Source: Leadbetterella sp. (GTDB lineage: Bacteria; Bacteroidota; Bacteroidia; Cytophagales; Spirosomataceae). Taken from it: a DNA stretch of 46,908 nucleotides. Position numbers and translations under genes: made by a program. Below are positions 1 to 8,382 of the stretch, in pieces (the stretch's first letter is position 1; the number at the start of each line of letters is the position of its first letter). The notes under the pieces were generated by a model, which was given only the letters and a program-made list of their open reading frames with translations, did not search any database and had not been told where the DNA came from. Location of the stretch: the NCBI GenBank assembly GCA_021740125.1, contig JAIPAJ010000006.1:1-46908 (forward strand). The letters run 5' to 3'.

Positions 1-150
1 CCTCACACAGTGTGGTAAAATGTTGATTCCAACACCAAGCGGCCTGATTTCTTTTACAGATTCAAATACTTTTACCTCAAATCCCGCTTCATTCAGACAT
101 AAAGCCGCAGTAAGGCCACCAATTCCACCTCCAATTATATTGATTTCCAT
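1..150 (-). CDS. FAD-dependent monooxygenase, N-terminal fragment
   Basis: This is the first 50 codons of a minus-strand gene that continues beyond the left edge of the window. The protein begins MEINIIGGGIGGLTAALCL, a GxGxxG Rossmann loop that binds the ADP part of FAD, and an acidic residue (FES) ends the second beta strand about 20 residues later. The following segment, PLGVGINILPHCVR, is typical of aromatic-ring hydroxylases of the salicylate hydroxylase/PHBH type. Those flavoproteins use NAD(P)H and oxygen to hydroxylate a substrate. The substrate cannot be told from this fragment. The ATG is the only sensible start because it lies just before the FAD-binding strand. Confidence 0.85.
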   Translation of the reverse strand, partial: MEINIIGGGIGGLTAALCLNEAGFEVKVFESVKEIRPLGVGINILPHCVR

Positions 151-172
151 CTTTAAATCTATATTTCAAAAT

Positions 173-180
173 CAAAATTA
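173..180 (-). promoter_or_regulatory. Candidate -7 promoter element for the FAD monooxygenase
   Basis: On the minus strand this reads TAATTTTG, an exact match to the Bacteroidota -7 consensus TAnnTTTG, about 23 bases before the monooxygenase start codon. I see no clear -33 element at the expected distance, so the call is tentative. Confidence 0.4.
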
Positions 181-243
181 AAAAAAGAATTCAAGGATAT
201 ATTAAATAGAAGAATAATTAGCGTGTTAAGAAAACATTTAAAG

Positions 244-495
244 TTATATGGTTTTCAAGTTTTTGCAAAAATTTGCAAGATGTCGTCTATTTGAGATCTC
301 AACGTGGTTTAAGTCAAATGGCCCAGATTGAAATTTGGGGGCAAAAAAAATATTTCCAGGTTTTACTACTAAGAAGAATTCGAATTGGTTTTTATCATTA
401 TTTAACAGTAAAGCTTTTGAAATGTAAATGATTTTTAACCACATGTATTCTGAATTATCTAAATCGTTTTGTTTTGTATCACTTAATGGCCTCAT
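244..495 (-). CDS. Small hypothetical protein (83 aa)
   Basis: This is an open frame of 83 codons on the minus strand inside the 470-base gap between the monooxygenase and the aminotransferase. I do not recognise the protein. It has no signal peptide, membrane segment or metal-binding motif; it is mixed in composition and rich in Asn, Lys and Phe. The codon use (A/T-ending codons, TTA for Leu, AAA for Lys) matches the neighbouring genes, which argues mildly for a real gene. No promoter match was found upstream. It could be a short orphan gene, a gene remnant or a chance frame. Confidence 0.4.
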   Translation of the reverse strand: MRPLSDTKQNDLDNSEYMWLKIIYISKALLLNNDKNQFEFFLVVKPGNIFFAPKFQSGPFDLNHVEISNRRHLANFCKNLKTI

Positions 496-542
496 ATCTT
501 TGAAAAAACAATATTTCCCAAGGCATTTAAAAAGCTATTGTG

Positions 543-550
543 TAATTTTG
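543..550 (+). promoter_or_regulatory. Candidate -7 promoter element of the aminotransferase gene
   Basis: The sequence TAATTTTG matches the Bacteroidota TAnnTTTG element exactly and lies 69 bases before the aminotransferase ATG. It is followed directly by CACCC, the same bases that follow the -7 element of the dihydrolipoyl dehydrogenase gene at 2957. No good -33 TTTG lies 19-21 bases upstream. Confidence 0.5.
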
Positions 551-619
551 CACCCGATTTCTAGAAACACTCAGTTTTTTGAAAATCAATAAGTTTTGGG
601 AAACAAAAAAATCTAAAAA

Positions 620-1834
620 ATGTCTGTAATGGTTGAAACCGCAAATTTGCTCGCTGACAGAATCAACAATTTGGAAGAATCTGCAACGCTTGCAATGTCA
701 AAAAAATCGAGAGAGTTGGCTGCACAAGGCCACAAAGTAATCAATCTTTCAATAGGTGAGCCTGATTTCAAAACGCCAAAGCACATCTGTGAGGCTGCAA
801 AACAGGCTATTGACAATGGATTCCACGCATACACACCAGTGGCTGGAATTCCAGAATTGAGAAAGGCAATAGCTGAGAAATTTCAACGCGACAACAATAT
901 AGACTGGAAACCAGAGAACGTAATTGTTTCTACCGGTGCCAAACATTCTTTGGCAAACGCCTTAGCTGTTATGGTAAATCCAGGAGACGAGGTAATCATT
1001 TTTGCACCTTACTGGGTAAGTTACTCTGAAATGGTGAAATTGGCCGAAGGAACTTCTGTGATTTTGGAAGGAGCTTTTGACAATGACTTTAAAGTTACTC
1101 CTGAGCAATTAGAAGCTGCCATCACGGACAGAACGAAAGTGGTTATGTATGCATCGCCGAACAACCCAACCGGATCGGTTTACAGTGAAGCCGAGTTAAG
1201 GGCGATTGCAGCGGTTATCGAAAAACACGAAAACGTATTCGTCCTTGCCGACGAAATCTATGAATATATCAACTTTCGTGAGGAAGGACATTTCAGCATC
1301 GGGTCTATTCCTGCCATCAAAGACAGAGTAATTACTGTAAATGGTATGGCCAAAGGATTTGCCATGACAGGCTGGAGAATTGGTTTCATTGGTGCTGCCA
1401 AGTGGATAGTGGACGGTATCGACAAACTACAAGGTCAAGTAACCTCGGGAACCAATAGCATCGCTCAAAGAGCATCAGTGGTTGCTTGGGACGACATGAC
1501 CGCTCCTGAAACCATGAAAAGAGCATATTTGGTAAGAAGAGACTTGGTGATCGGTTTGTTGAAAGAAATTCCAGGTTTCAAAGTAAATGTGCCTGAAGGA
1601 GCATTTTATGCATTCCCAGATGTAAGTTATTATTTCGGAAAAACAGACGGAGAAGTAAATATCAACAACTCTGACGACCTATCGATGTGGTTATTAGAAA
1701 AAGTATTTGTAGCTACAGTGGGAGGTGGATCGTTTGGTGCTCCAAACTGTATTCGTATTTCTACCGCCGCATCAGACGAGGCCTTGAAAGAAGCCGTAGC
1801 AAGAATAAAATCAGCTGTGGAGACTTTGAAATAA
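620..1834 (+). CDS. Pyridoxal-phosphate-dependent class I aminotransferase (aspartate aminotransferase-like)
   Basis: This cytoplasmic 404-residue enzyme belongs to fold-type I aminotransferases, which move an amino group between an amino acid and a 2-oxo acid through bound PLP. Visible family marks are SPNNPTG (residues 179-185), the PLP-ring aspartate in VLADEIYE (D211), the Schiff-base lysine in NGMAKGFAMTGWR (K245) and the carboxylate-binding arginine in NCIRIST near the C-terminus. The length and the N-terminal pattern LADRINNLEESATLAMSKKSREL fit the bacterial AspC-like Ib subgroup. Aspartate is the likely amino donor, but some members also use aromatic amino acids, so the substrate is inferred. 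The gene stands alone between a promoter and a strong terminator. Confidence 0.93.
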   Translation: MSVMVETANLLADRINNLEESATLAMSKKSRELAAQGHKVINLSIGEPDFKTPKHICEAAKQAIDNGFHAYTPVAGIPELRKAIAEKFQRDNNIDWKPENVIVSTGAKHSLANALAVMVNPGDEVIIFAPYWVSYSEMVKLAEGTSVILEGAFDNDFKVTPEQLEAAITDRTKVVMYASPNNPTGSVYSEAELRAIAAVIEKHENVFVLADEIYEYINFREEGHFSIGSIPAIKDRVITVNGMAKGFAMTGWRIGFIGAAKWIVDGIDKLQGQVTSGTNSIAQRASVVAWDDMTAPETMKRAYLVRRDLVIGLLKEIPGFKVNVPEGAFYAFPDVSYYFGKTDGEVNINNSDDLSMWLLEKVFVATVGGGSFGAPNCIRISTAASDEALKEAVARIKSAVETLK

Positions 1835-1857
1835 GCATAAATAAGAAATAAGTTTTG

Positions 1858-1895
1858 AGCCCTATTCAAGTGTTTTGGATAGGGCTTGATTTTTT
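1858..1895 (+). terminator. Rho-independent terminator after the aminotransferase gene
   Basis: A 12-base stem (1858-1869 with 1875-1886, one G.T pair) has a five-base loop and is followed by TGAT and a run of T. It ends the aminotransferase transcript just before the next gene. Confidence 0.85.
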
Positions 1896-1909
1896 AAAAT
1901 ATAGTGTAA

Positions 1910-2830
1910 ATGAGGCAACGCAAAGACATCAAAAGAACATTTTCACAAAAGAAAAAAGGTAAGCCGAACGACCTCAAGTTTGAAGTTGAGCAGGATTCTG
2001 AACTTTTGGTTTTTTTGTTGGAAAAAATGCCTAAAAAGAGCCGAAACGATGTAAAGGTTTTGCTTAGAGATAAAAAGGTTTTTATTGAAGGAGAAGCTAT
2101 TAGCCAGTTCAATCAACCTTTGGTGCCAGGTCAAATAGTTGAAATCCGTTGGGAAAAACAGCCTGAGGAAATCAAAATTAGAGGTCTCAAAATCATTTTT
2201 GAAGATCAATTTTTGATTGTAATTGACAAGGAGGCTGGCGTGCTTTCGATAGCCACTGAAAAACAAAAAGAAAACACGGCTTATAGCGTATTAAGCGAAT
2301 ATGTAAAAAGGCAGGATCCTGCCAATAAAATATTTGTAGTTCATCGCCTCGACAAAGAAACTTCAGGTATTATGATGTACGCCAAAAGCCAGATAATACA
2401 AAAAGCTCTGCAAGAAAACTGGAACGACAACATACTCGAACGCACCTATTTGGCAGTCGTGGAGGGCATTGTAGCCAAACCAGTCGGTAAGATTATTTCC
2501 TATTTGACAGAAAGCAAGGCTTTGATCATGTATTCATCGCAAAATCCTGAACATGGGCTAAAGGCCGTAACCTATTATGAAGTAGCCAAAACCTCCAAAA
2601 AGAATAGTTTGCTACAAGTAAACCTTGAAACGGGCCGCAAAAACCAGATACGTGTGCATATGAAAGACCTCGGCAACTCAGTGATAGGTGACGTTAAATA
2701 TGGAGCCACCACCAATCCCATCAAACGCCTAGGTTTGCATGCTTGGGTTTTGTCATTTACCCATCCAGTTACAAAAGAAGCTATGCGTTTTGAAACGGAG
2801 GTGCCGACTTTGTTTTTGGGTTTGTTTTGA
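1910..2830 (+). CDS. RluA-family RNA pseudouridine synthase with S4 domain
   Basis: This 306-residue protein converts a uridine in structured RNA, most likely 23S rRNA, to pseudouridine. The N-terminus is basic and is followed by an S4-like RNA-binding segment (about residues 23-82). The catalytic domain carries the RluA motif HRLDKETSGIMMYAK, with D148 as the catalytic aspartate, and the later motif ETGRKNQIRVHM. Length and layout match RluD-type enzymes, but the exact target uridine cannot be assigned from sequence. The gene begins just after the preceding terminator, and I see no TAnnTTTG element in the short gap. It is not obviously in an operon with either neighbour. Confidence 0.92.
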   Translation: MRQRKDIKRTFSQKKKGKPNDLKFEVEQDSELLVFLLEKMPKKSRNDVKVLLRDKKVFIEGEAISQFNQPLVPGQIVEIRWEKQPEEIKIRGLKIIFEDQFLIVIDKEAGVLSIATEKQKENTAYSVLSEYVKRQDPANKIFVVHRLDKETSGIMMYAKSQIIQKALQENWNDNILERTYLAVVEGIVAKPVGKIISYLTESKALIMYSSQNPEHGLKAVTYYEVAKTSKKNSLLQVNLETGRKNQIRVHMKDLGNSVIGDVKYGATTNPIKRLGLHAWVLSFTHPVTKEAMRFETEVPTLFLGLF

Positions 2831-2956
2831 TGGCTCATTATCGTGAAAACCGAATTAAGTCAAATATCACATGTACTTTCCCACCCAAAACTTTTAATAT
2901 TTGCTTAATAAAGTCTCAAAAGTTGTACACAGAATTTAGCTTTCGATTTTATTCAC

Positions 2957-2964
2957 TAAATTTG
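2957..2964 (+). promoter_or_regulatory. Candidate -7 promoter element of lpdA
   Basis: The sequence TAAATTTG matches TAnnTTTG exactly, 31 bases before the lpdA ATG. It is followed by CACCC, as at the aminotransferase promoter. The -33 region is weak: a TTTA lies 18 bases upstream. Confidence 0.55.
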
Positions 2965-2995
2965 CACCCAAATTATACCAAAAATCAAATTTCTT

Positions 2996-4387
2996 ATGGC
3001 ACAGTATGATGTTGTGATTCTCGGAAGTGGCCCCGGTGGTTACGTTACAGCTATTAGAGCTTCTCAGTTGGGAATGAAAGTAGCGGTTATAGAGAAGGAA
3101 AACCTGGGCGGTATCTGCCTCAACTGGGGGTGTATTCCTACCAAGGCTCTGTTAAAATCGGCACAAGTGTTTCAATATATTAAGCATGCCAAAGACTACG
3201 GTATTACCGTGGGCGAAGCGAGTGCAGACTTTTCAGAAGTGATTGGTCGCTCCAGAAGCGTAGCCGACGGCATGAGCAAAGGGGTGCAGTTTTTAATGAA
3301 GAAAAACAAAATAGACGTAATAGACGGATATGGGAAAGTTCAGCCTGGCAAGAAAGTAGAAGTCACTGCTGCAGATGGTACCAAAACTATTGTTGAAGGA
3401 AAAAATATCATTATTGCCACTGGTGCAAGAGCAAGAGCTTTGCCAAATGTACCTATAGACGGCGAGAAAGTGATTGAATATCGCAAAGCCATGACCCTCG
3501 AAAAACAACCTAAATCATTGGTAGTCATTGGATCAGGTGCCATAGGGGTAGAGTTTGCGTATGTGTATGCTAGCATGGGTACCAAAGTTACAATAGTTGA
3601 GTTTTTGCCGAATATTGTTCCGGTAGAAGACGAGGACATCTCGAAAGAATTGGCCAAGCAATACAAAAAAATGGGTATCGAAATCTACACAGACTCAAGC
3701 GTAGAGAAAGTAGATATTTCTGGAGCTGCATGCGTTTCTACAGTAAAAACACCTAAAGGCGAAATCACAATTGAGTCTGACATCGTACTTTCGGCGGCGG
3801 GTATAGTGGCCAACATTGAGAACATTGGCTTAGAAGATGTCGGTATTGCTACAGATAGAGGCAAGATTTTAGTTGATAAATATTACCAAACTAACGTTCC
3901 AGGATATTTCGCCATCGGTGATGTAGTTCCAGGACAAGCATTGGCCCATGTTGCAAGTGCAGAAGGCATTATTTGTGTGGAGAAGTTGGCAGGACATCAT
4001 CCACAGCCTTTGAACTATGGAAATATTCCGGGATGTACGTATTGTTCTCCTGAAATTGCTTCTGTAGGTTATACCGAAAAAGCGGCCAAAGAAGCTGGTT
4101 ATGAAATAAAAGTAGGCAAGTTTCCATTTTCAGCATCGGGCAAAGCCAAGGCTGGTGGTGTTCCTGAAGGTTTTGTAAAAGTAATATTTGATGCTAAATA
4201 TGGTGAGTGGTTAGGCTGTCATATGATTGGTGCCAATGTAACTGAAATGATAGCAGAAGCCGTTGTGGCTCGTAACTTGGAAACCACAGGTATGGAAATC
4301 GTGAAGTCGGTTCACCCACATCCAACTATGTCAGAAGCGATAATGGAAGCTGCAGCAGCAGCATATGGCGAGGTAATTCATTTGTAA
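2996..4387 (+). CDS. lpdA: Dihydrolipoyl dehydrogenase (E3 subunit)
   Basis: This 463-residue flavoenzyme reoxidises the dihydrolipoyl groups of 2-oxoacid dehydrogenase complexes (pyruvate, 2-oxoglutarate or branched-chain) or of the glycine cleavage system, passing electrons through FAD to NAD. The FAD-binding GxGxxG (ILGSGPGGYV) is at residues 8-17. The redox-active disulfide is C41/C46 in GGICLNWGCIPTKALL. A second GxGxxG (VIGSGAIGVEFA) binds NAD, and the C-terminal dimer domain has HPHPTMSE with the His442/Glu447 catalytic pair. The E1 and E2 genes are not in this window, so the partner complex is unknown. The gene stands alone with its own promoter and terminator. Confidence 0.97.
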   Translation: MAQYDVVILGSGPGGYVTAIRASQLGMKVAVIEKENLGGICLNWGCIPTKALLKSAQVFQYIKHAKDYGITVGEASADFSEVIGRSRSVADGMSKGVQFLMKKNKIDVIDGYGKVQPGKKVEVTAADGTKTIVEGKNIIIATGARARALPNVPIDGEKVIEYRKAMTLEKQPKSLVVIGSGAIGVEFAYVYASMGTKVTIVEFLPNIVPVEDEDISKELAKQYKKMGIEIYTDSSVEKVDISGAACVSTVKTPKGEITIESDIVLSAAGIVANIENIGLEDVGIATDRGKILVDKYYQTNVPGYFAIGDVVPGQALAHVASAEGIICVEKLAGHHPQPLNYGNIPGCTYCSPEIASVGYTEKAAKEAGYEIKVGKFPFSASGKAKAGGVPEGFVKVIFDAKYGEWLGCHMIGANVTEMIAEAVVARNLETTGMEIVKSVHPHPTMSEAIMEAAAAAYGEVIHL

Positions 4388-4422
4388 AATATAGATTTCG
4401 AATAGAACTCTTTAAATATAAG

Positions 4423-4454
4423 AAACCTTCAAGATGTGTCTTGGAGGTTTTTTT
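4423..4454 (+). terminator. Rho-independent terminator after lpdA
   Basis: A 12-base stem (4423-4434 with 4439-4450, one G.T pair), a four-base loop and a run of seven T make a strong intrinsic terminator. Confidence 0.9.
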
Positions 4455-4695
4455 GTGCCAATGCTTGTGTTATCACAAACATTCCATCACATTCAATTTT
4501 GTATTTTCCCTGCCCAATTTTGAGCCATACAAATTTGAAAGAGATTGTTTAGCAACAAAAATGATTAGTCAGTGTGGGCTCTTCAAGTAAAAATGTCATA
4601 ATCAAAAAACCCAAAATCGGTCTTTTTGTCATATTATATTTAAAGCAAAGCCAGCATTTCGGTCATTTTGGCTTGAATATTCAATTGGAATAAGT
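4455..4695. other. Non-coding gap between lpdA and the hsp20 gene
   Basis: No convincing gene or RNA was seen in this stretch, part of a 361-base gap. It holds several sub-consensus copies of CAATTTTG or CAAATTTG and a weak 6-base hairpin near 4648-4674. None is strong enough to call. Confidence 0.5.
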
Positions 4696-4724
4696 TTTGT
4701 TCATTGTCATCCAAATAAAATTTG
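4696..4724 (+). promoter_or_regulatory. Weak candidate promoter of the hsp20 gene
   Basis: A TTTG (4696-4699) lies 17 bases before AAAATTTG (4717-4724), one base off TAnnTTTG with slightly short spacing. The start codon follows 24 bases later. No CIRCE-type inverted repeat was seen. Confidence 0.3.
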
Positions 4725-4748
4725 TAAAACATAAAACAAACAATAATT

Positions 4749-5174
4749 ATGAAAACCGTTTTAAGAAATTATGACAATTTGAATTCTTTTCCAGCTTTAT
4801 TCAATGAGCTTTTTGGAGAACAATCTGCTGCTAAATTTAACAAGAACTTTCCAGCTGCCAACATTAAAGAAACAGAAGATAGTTTCGGTATAGAGTTGGT
4901 TGCTCCTGGGTTCAAGAAAGAAGCTTTTAAAGTGGAAGTTCATGAGCGTAACTTGACCATTTCAGCAGAAGATAAGAACGAGTCTGAAGAAAAAACAGAG
5001 ACATTTTTGAGAAAAGAATATAGCTTTGGATCTTTTACCAGGTCGTTCAGATTGCCAAATACTGTAGATTCTGACAAGATTGAGGCTGCTTATGAGGATG
5101 GAGTTTTACACTTGACCATTCCTAAAAAAGAAGAAGCAAAACCAAAAGAACCAAAATTGATTTCAATAAACTAA
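4749..5174 (+). CDS. Small heat-shock protein, Hsp20/alpha-crystallin family
   Basis: This 141-residue ATP-independent holdase is expected to bind unfolding proteins in the cytoplasm and form oligomers. A short N-terminal arm (residues 1-35) includes PALFNELFG. The alpha-crystallin domain runs from about residue 36 to 130, with the conserved ending YEDGVLHLTIPKKE. The short C-terminal tail KPKLISIN-like segment (EPKLISIN) carries an I-x-I oligomer-anchoring motif. The length is normal for the family. It is flanked by its own terminator and sits next to the HtrA protease gene, giving two protein-quality genes side by side but in separate transcription units. Confidence 0.95.
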   Translation: MKTVLRNYDNLNSFPALFNELFGEQSAAKFNKNFPAANIKETEDSFGIELVAPGFKKEAFKVEVHERNLTISAEDKNESEEKTETFLRKEYSFGSFTRSFRLPNTVDSDKIEAAYEDGVLHLTIPKKEEAKPKEPKLISIN

Positions 5175-5193
5175 GTGTTGAAAAGTAGAACTC

Positions 5194-5226
5194 AGCATCT
5201 TTTGGATTTACCAAAAGGTGCTTTTT
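5194..5226 (+). terminator. Rho-independent terminator after the hsp20 gene
   Basis: A 12-base stem (5194-5205 with 5211-5222, one G.T pair) with a five-base loop is followed by a run of T. Confidence 0.85.
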
Positions 5227-5276
5227 AGTTAATAATTGTTAAACAAATGAACGCCAAATAAATTATATTTCAATAA

Positions 5277-5309
5277 TTTGCGTTATTGCTTTACTTGAAA
5301 ATAAATTTG
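5277..5309 (+). promoter_or_regulatory. Strong Bacteroidota-type promoter of the HtrA gene
   Basis: TTTG at 5277-5280, a 21-base spacer and TAAATTTG at 5302-5309 match both the -33 and -7 elements of the Bacteroidota primary sigma factor with correct spacing. It is the best full promoter match in the window. The start codon lies 46 bases downstream. Confidence 0.7.
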
Positions 5310-5355
5310 TAATTCTATAGGTTTTAAATTCAATAAAAACAAAGCTATTAAAAAA

Positions 5356-6876
5356 ATGACATTGAATAACTCTTGGAAAACTGCCCTAATCGCCGTTTCG
5401 GCTAGTGTGGCAACTATCGCTGGCTACAGAGCCATCGATGGATATCGCAATGACGTGGTAATCAACGAAGCAGGGTCAAACGGCTCTGTTATGAAATTCG
5501 CTAATTTGCCAGCAGGTCAGCCGGGTGATTTTACTTTTGCGGCAGGAGCATCGGCTCCAGCAGTGGTACATATCAAGGCCAAAAGTTCTAGAACTGTACG
5601 TCAAATGCCTTCTATTTTTGATCAATTTTTTGGCATGGATGATGACATGTTTGGAGGGCCACGTACCCAAAATCAAGAGTCATCAGGCTCTGGTGTTATC
5701 ATCTCAGAGGATGGCTACATCGTGACCAACAATCATGTGGTGGATGGAGCAAGTGAGTTGGAAGTAGTGACTTACAATAAGAAATCTTATGATGCCACTG
5801 TAGTTGGCAAAGATCCATCTACGGACATTGCAGTTATCAAAATCGAAGAGAGAAAATTGCCCACCATCACTTTTGGAAATTCTGACGAAGTAAAAGTAGG
5901 AGAATGGGTTCTGGCCGTTGGTAATCCATTTAACTTAGAATCAACAGTTACAGCTGGTATCATTAGTGCTATTGGCCGAAATATCAACATTTTAGGTCAG
6001 AATCAGAGAGGTGGACAAAGCTCCAAAGGATCCGATACTCCGATTGAATCATTTATACAAACTGATGCTGCTGTAAATCCAGGCAATAGTGGAGGTGCAT
6101 TGGTAAATCTCAGTGGACATCTAATAGGTATCAATACGGCCATAGCGTCACCAAACGGTGCTTATGCAGGATATGCCTTTGCAGTCCCTTCGAGTATTGT
6201 AAAGAAAGTGTCTACGGATTTGATTAAGTTTGGTAATGTTCAAAGAGGATTCATTGGCCTTGCTCCAGTGGAATTAAACAACAAAAACGCAAAAGAATTT
6301 GACTCCGATTTGGACGAAGGTATATACGTTGCTGAAGTGCCAGAAGACGGTGCAGCCAATGATGCTGGTATCAAAAAAGGAGATGTTATTGTTCGTGTTG
6401 ATGGCATTGAAACTAGATCAGAGCCGAAGTTTAGAGAGTTGATTGGTAGAAAAAGGCCAGGCGAAAAAGTTACGCTAACGGTGAATAGAAATGGTAAGGA
6501 GAAAGATTATGTATTAACGCTAAGAAATAATAAGGGCGGAGAAGGAATAGTAAAAAAAGATCCTGAATTGGCTTCGGCTTATGGTAAATTGGGAATTACG
6601 CTTGAGGACATTTCAGACAAAGATAAAGAGAAGATTGGTTTAAGAAATGGAGTAAGAATCTCGGAAATCGAAAAGGATGGTTTCTTTGGAGAACAAACCA
6701 ATATAGAGGAAGGGTTTATAATTACAAGAGTTGGTAACGTGAGAGTTAATTCTACAAAAGAAGTAAAAGACCAAATAAACGCCGCCAAGAAAAATGGTGA
6801 AGAAGGTGTATTGATTTGTGGTGTTTATGAGGGAAGTACTTCTAGAAATTATTGTGTGGGAATTCCAGTAGAGTAA
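5356..6876 (+). CDS. htrA: HtrA/Do-family periplasmic serine protease with two PDZ domains
   Basis: This 506-residue protein degrades or holds misfolded proteins in the periplasm. An N-terminal hydrophobic stretch (about residues 8-24) acts as a signal peptide or membrane anchor. The trypsin-like domain has the full triad: His127 in TNNHVVDGA, Asp157 in STDIAVIKI and Ser245 in NPGNSGGAL. Two PDZ domains follow, about residues 296-395 and 410-500; the first contains GIYVAEVPEDGAANDAGIKKGDV pattern elements. The size and two PDZ domains fit DegP/DegQ rather than single-PDZ DegS. Promoter, gene and terminator form a single-gene unit. Confidence 0.95.
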   Translation: MTLNNSWKTALIAVSASVATIAGYRAIDGYRNDVVINEAGSNGSVMKFANLPAGQPGDFTFAAGASAPAVVHIKAKSSRTVRQMPSIFDQFFGMDDDMFGGPRTQNQESSGSGVIISEDGYIVTNNHVVDGASELEVVTYNKKSYDATVVGKDPSTDIAVIKIEERKLPTITFGNSDEVKVGEWVLAVGNPFNLESTVTAGIISAIGRNINILGQNQRGGQSSKGSDTPIESFIQTDAAVNPGNSGGALVNLSGHLIGINTAIASPNGAYAGYAFAVPSSIVKKVSTDLIKFGNVQRGFIGLAPVELNNKNAKEFDSDLDEGIYVAEVPEDGAANDAGIKKGDVIVRVDGIETRSEPKFRELIGRKRPGEKVTLTVNRNGKEKDYVLTLRNNKGGEGIVKKDPELASAYGKLGITLEDISDKDKEKIGLRNGVRISEIEKDGFFGEQTNIEEGFIITRVGNVRVNSTKEVKDQINAAKKNGEEGVLICGVYEGSTSRNYCVGIPVE

Positions 6877-6921
6877 TTTTCTCAATAAATTGGTTCGGAC
6901 TAATAATATTGAAATCAAATC

Positions 6922-6953
6922 AAAGCCCGAAGGTTTTTATCTTCGGGCTTTTT
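6922..6953 (+). terminator. Rho-independent terminator after the HtrA gene
   Basis: A perfect 11-base GC-rich stem (6922-6932 with 6941-6951), an eight-base loop and a T run form a strong terminator. Confidence 0.92.
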
Positions 6954-7026
6954 CATGTATTTATTATTCAAAGAATTGAGTTTTCATTAGATATTTCTAT
7001 TTTTATAAAATATTCAACCCTATAAA

Positions 7027-8376
7027 ATGCAAAACGACCCTTACCATTTAAGTATAGAAAAAATTAAGTCTGCCCCTGTAACATTCAGGGAAAGACTCAA
7101 ACACCTTGGCCCAAGTTTGATTTTGTCTGCGGCTATTGTTGGCTCAGGAGAACTCATAGCCACAACAACACTTGGTGCAAAAGCTGGTTTTGTGTGTTTT
7201 TGGATCATATTGGTCAGTTGTGTGGTCAAAGTGATGATTCAGTTAGAGTTTGGCAAACATACCGTCAGTACTGGCGAAACGTCAATGCAAATCATGTCAA
7301 AACTTCCAGGACCAAAACTCCGAAATACAAGGTGGAGCGTTTGGTTAGTTTTTGTGATAATGATATTCAAACTGCTACAAGTTGGCGGAATTGTGGGCGG
7401 TGTAGCCATTACCCTCAACATGGTTTTTCCTGTAATATCTGTTCCAGTTTTTGCATTTTTGGTGGCGGCATTAGGAGCCATTTTGGTTTATCAAGGCTAT
7501 TATCAAAGCTTAGAAAAACTATCTTTGATAATGATTGCCTTCTTTACTGTTTTTACATTTTCTTCTTTGTATTTTTTGAAATATACCCATTACCAAATCT
7601 CCTTTGATAATATCCTAGAAGGCTTATCCATGAAGTTACCCAAGGCCGCTTTGGCGTTTGCATTCGGAGCATTTGGCATTACTGGCGTGGGTGCCGACGA
7701 AATTATTCATTATAACTATTGGTGTCTCGAAAAGGGGTATGCTTCTTTTGTAGGGCCGAGAGATGACTCTGCCGCTTGGAAAGCCAGAGTAAAAGGATGG
7801 GTAAAAGTAATGCAGCTCGACGCTTTTTTGGCGATGTTAATTTATACAACAGTAACAGCAGCTTTTTACCTTTTGGGAGCAGCAGTTTTACATCACCAAG
7901 CCAACCTTCCAGAGGGTTATCAAATGATAGAAGTGCTTTCGTCTATGTTTACAGAGAGTCTTGGGTCATGGTCAAAAACTTTCTTTTTAGCGGGTTCTTT
8001 TACAATTTTGTTTTCTACGGTTTTTGCGGCTTTGGCAGCTTGGACACGTCAGTTTGCAGATATTTTCGGTCAAATGAGCTGGATAGATTTTAGCGATATT
8101 GCTCAACGGAAAAAACTCATCGCTCGCTTGGCTTGGATACTTCCATTTCTGTGGGCGTTTTTGTTTGTGTACATCAAGTTGCCCATGATTATGGTTATTT
8201 CGGGTGGAATTGTAGGTTCATTTCTACTCATTTTGGTTATTTGGGCAGTAATTTTTAATAAATATTTTAGAAAAAATGACGTCGAAAAATCGACCAACCT
8301 ATATAATATTTTGCTTTGGATAAGCATTATTGCCATCCTTTCGTTTTGTTTTTATGGTATTGTAAAGTTGTTTTAA
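7027..8376 (+). CDS. Divergent Nramp-like membrane transporter
   Basis: This 449-residue inner-membrane protein has about eleven hydrophobic helices and overall similarity to the Nramp metal-transporter fold (LeuT-like). In canonical Nramp proteins helix 1 carries DPGN and helix 6 carries MPH, which hold the metal. Here the helix 1 region reads VGSGELIATTTLGAKAG (about residues 38-54) and the helix 6 region reads GVGADEIIHYNYW (220-232), so both metal-site motifs are replaced by acidic/polar residues. Calling it a manganese or iron transporter would therefore be unsafe; the substrate is unknown. It is followed after six bases by the DUF3810 gene and is probably co-transcribed with it. Confidence 0.8.
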   Translation: MQNDPYHLSIEKIKSAPVTFRERLKHLGPSLILSAAIVGSGELIATTTLGAKAGFVCFWIILVSCVVKVMIQLEFGKHTVSTGETSMQIMSKLPGPKLRNTRWSVWLVFVIMIFKLLQVGGIVGGVAITLNMVFPVISVPVFAFLVAALGAILVYQGYYQSLEKLSLIMIAFFTVFTFSSLYFLKYTHYQISFDNILEGLSMKLPKAALAFAFGAFGITGVGADEIIHYNYWCLEKGYASFVGPRDDSAAWKARVKGWVKVMQLDAFLAMLIYTTVTAAFYLLGAAVLHHQANLPEGYQMIEVLSSMFTESLGSWSKTFFLAGSFTILFSTVFAALAAWTRQFADIFGQMSWIDFSDIAQRKKLIARLAWILPFLWAFLFVYIKLPMIMVISGGIVGSFLLILVIWAVIFNKYFRKNDVEKSTNLYNILLWISIIAILSFCFYGIVKLF

Positions 8377-8382
8377 AAAACC

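Noticed and set aside
2827-3009. 60-codon open frame overlapping the end of the pseudouridine synthase gene and the start of lpdA
   Set aside because: It covers the lpdA promoter region and has no protein-like features.
4648-4674. AAGCCA/TGGCTT inverted repeat upstream of the hsp20 gene as a heat-shock operator
   Set aside because: Only six paired bases with a 15-base loop and no match to CIRCE; easily chance.
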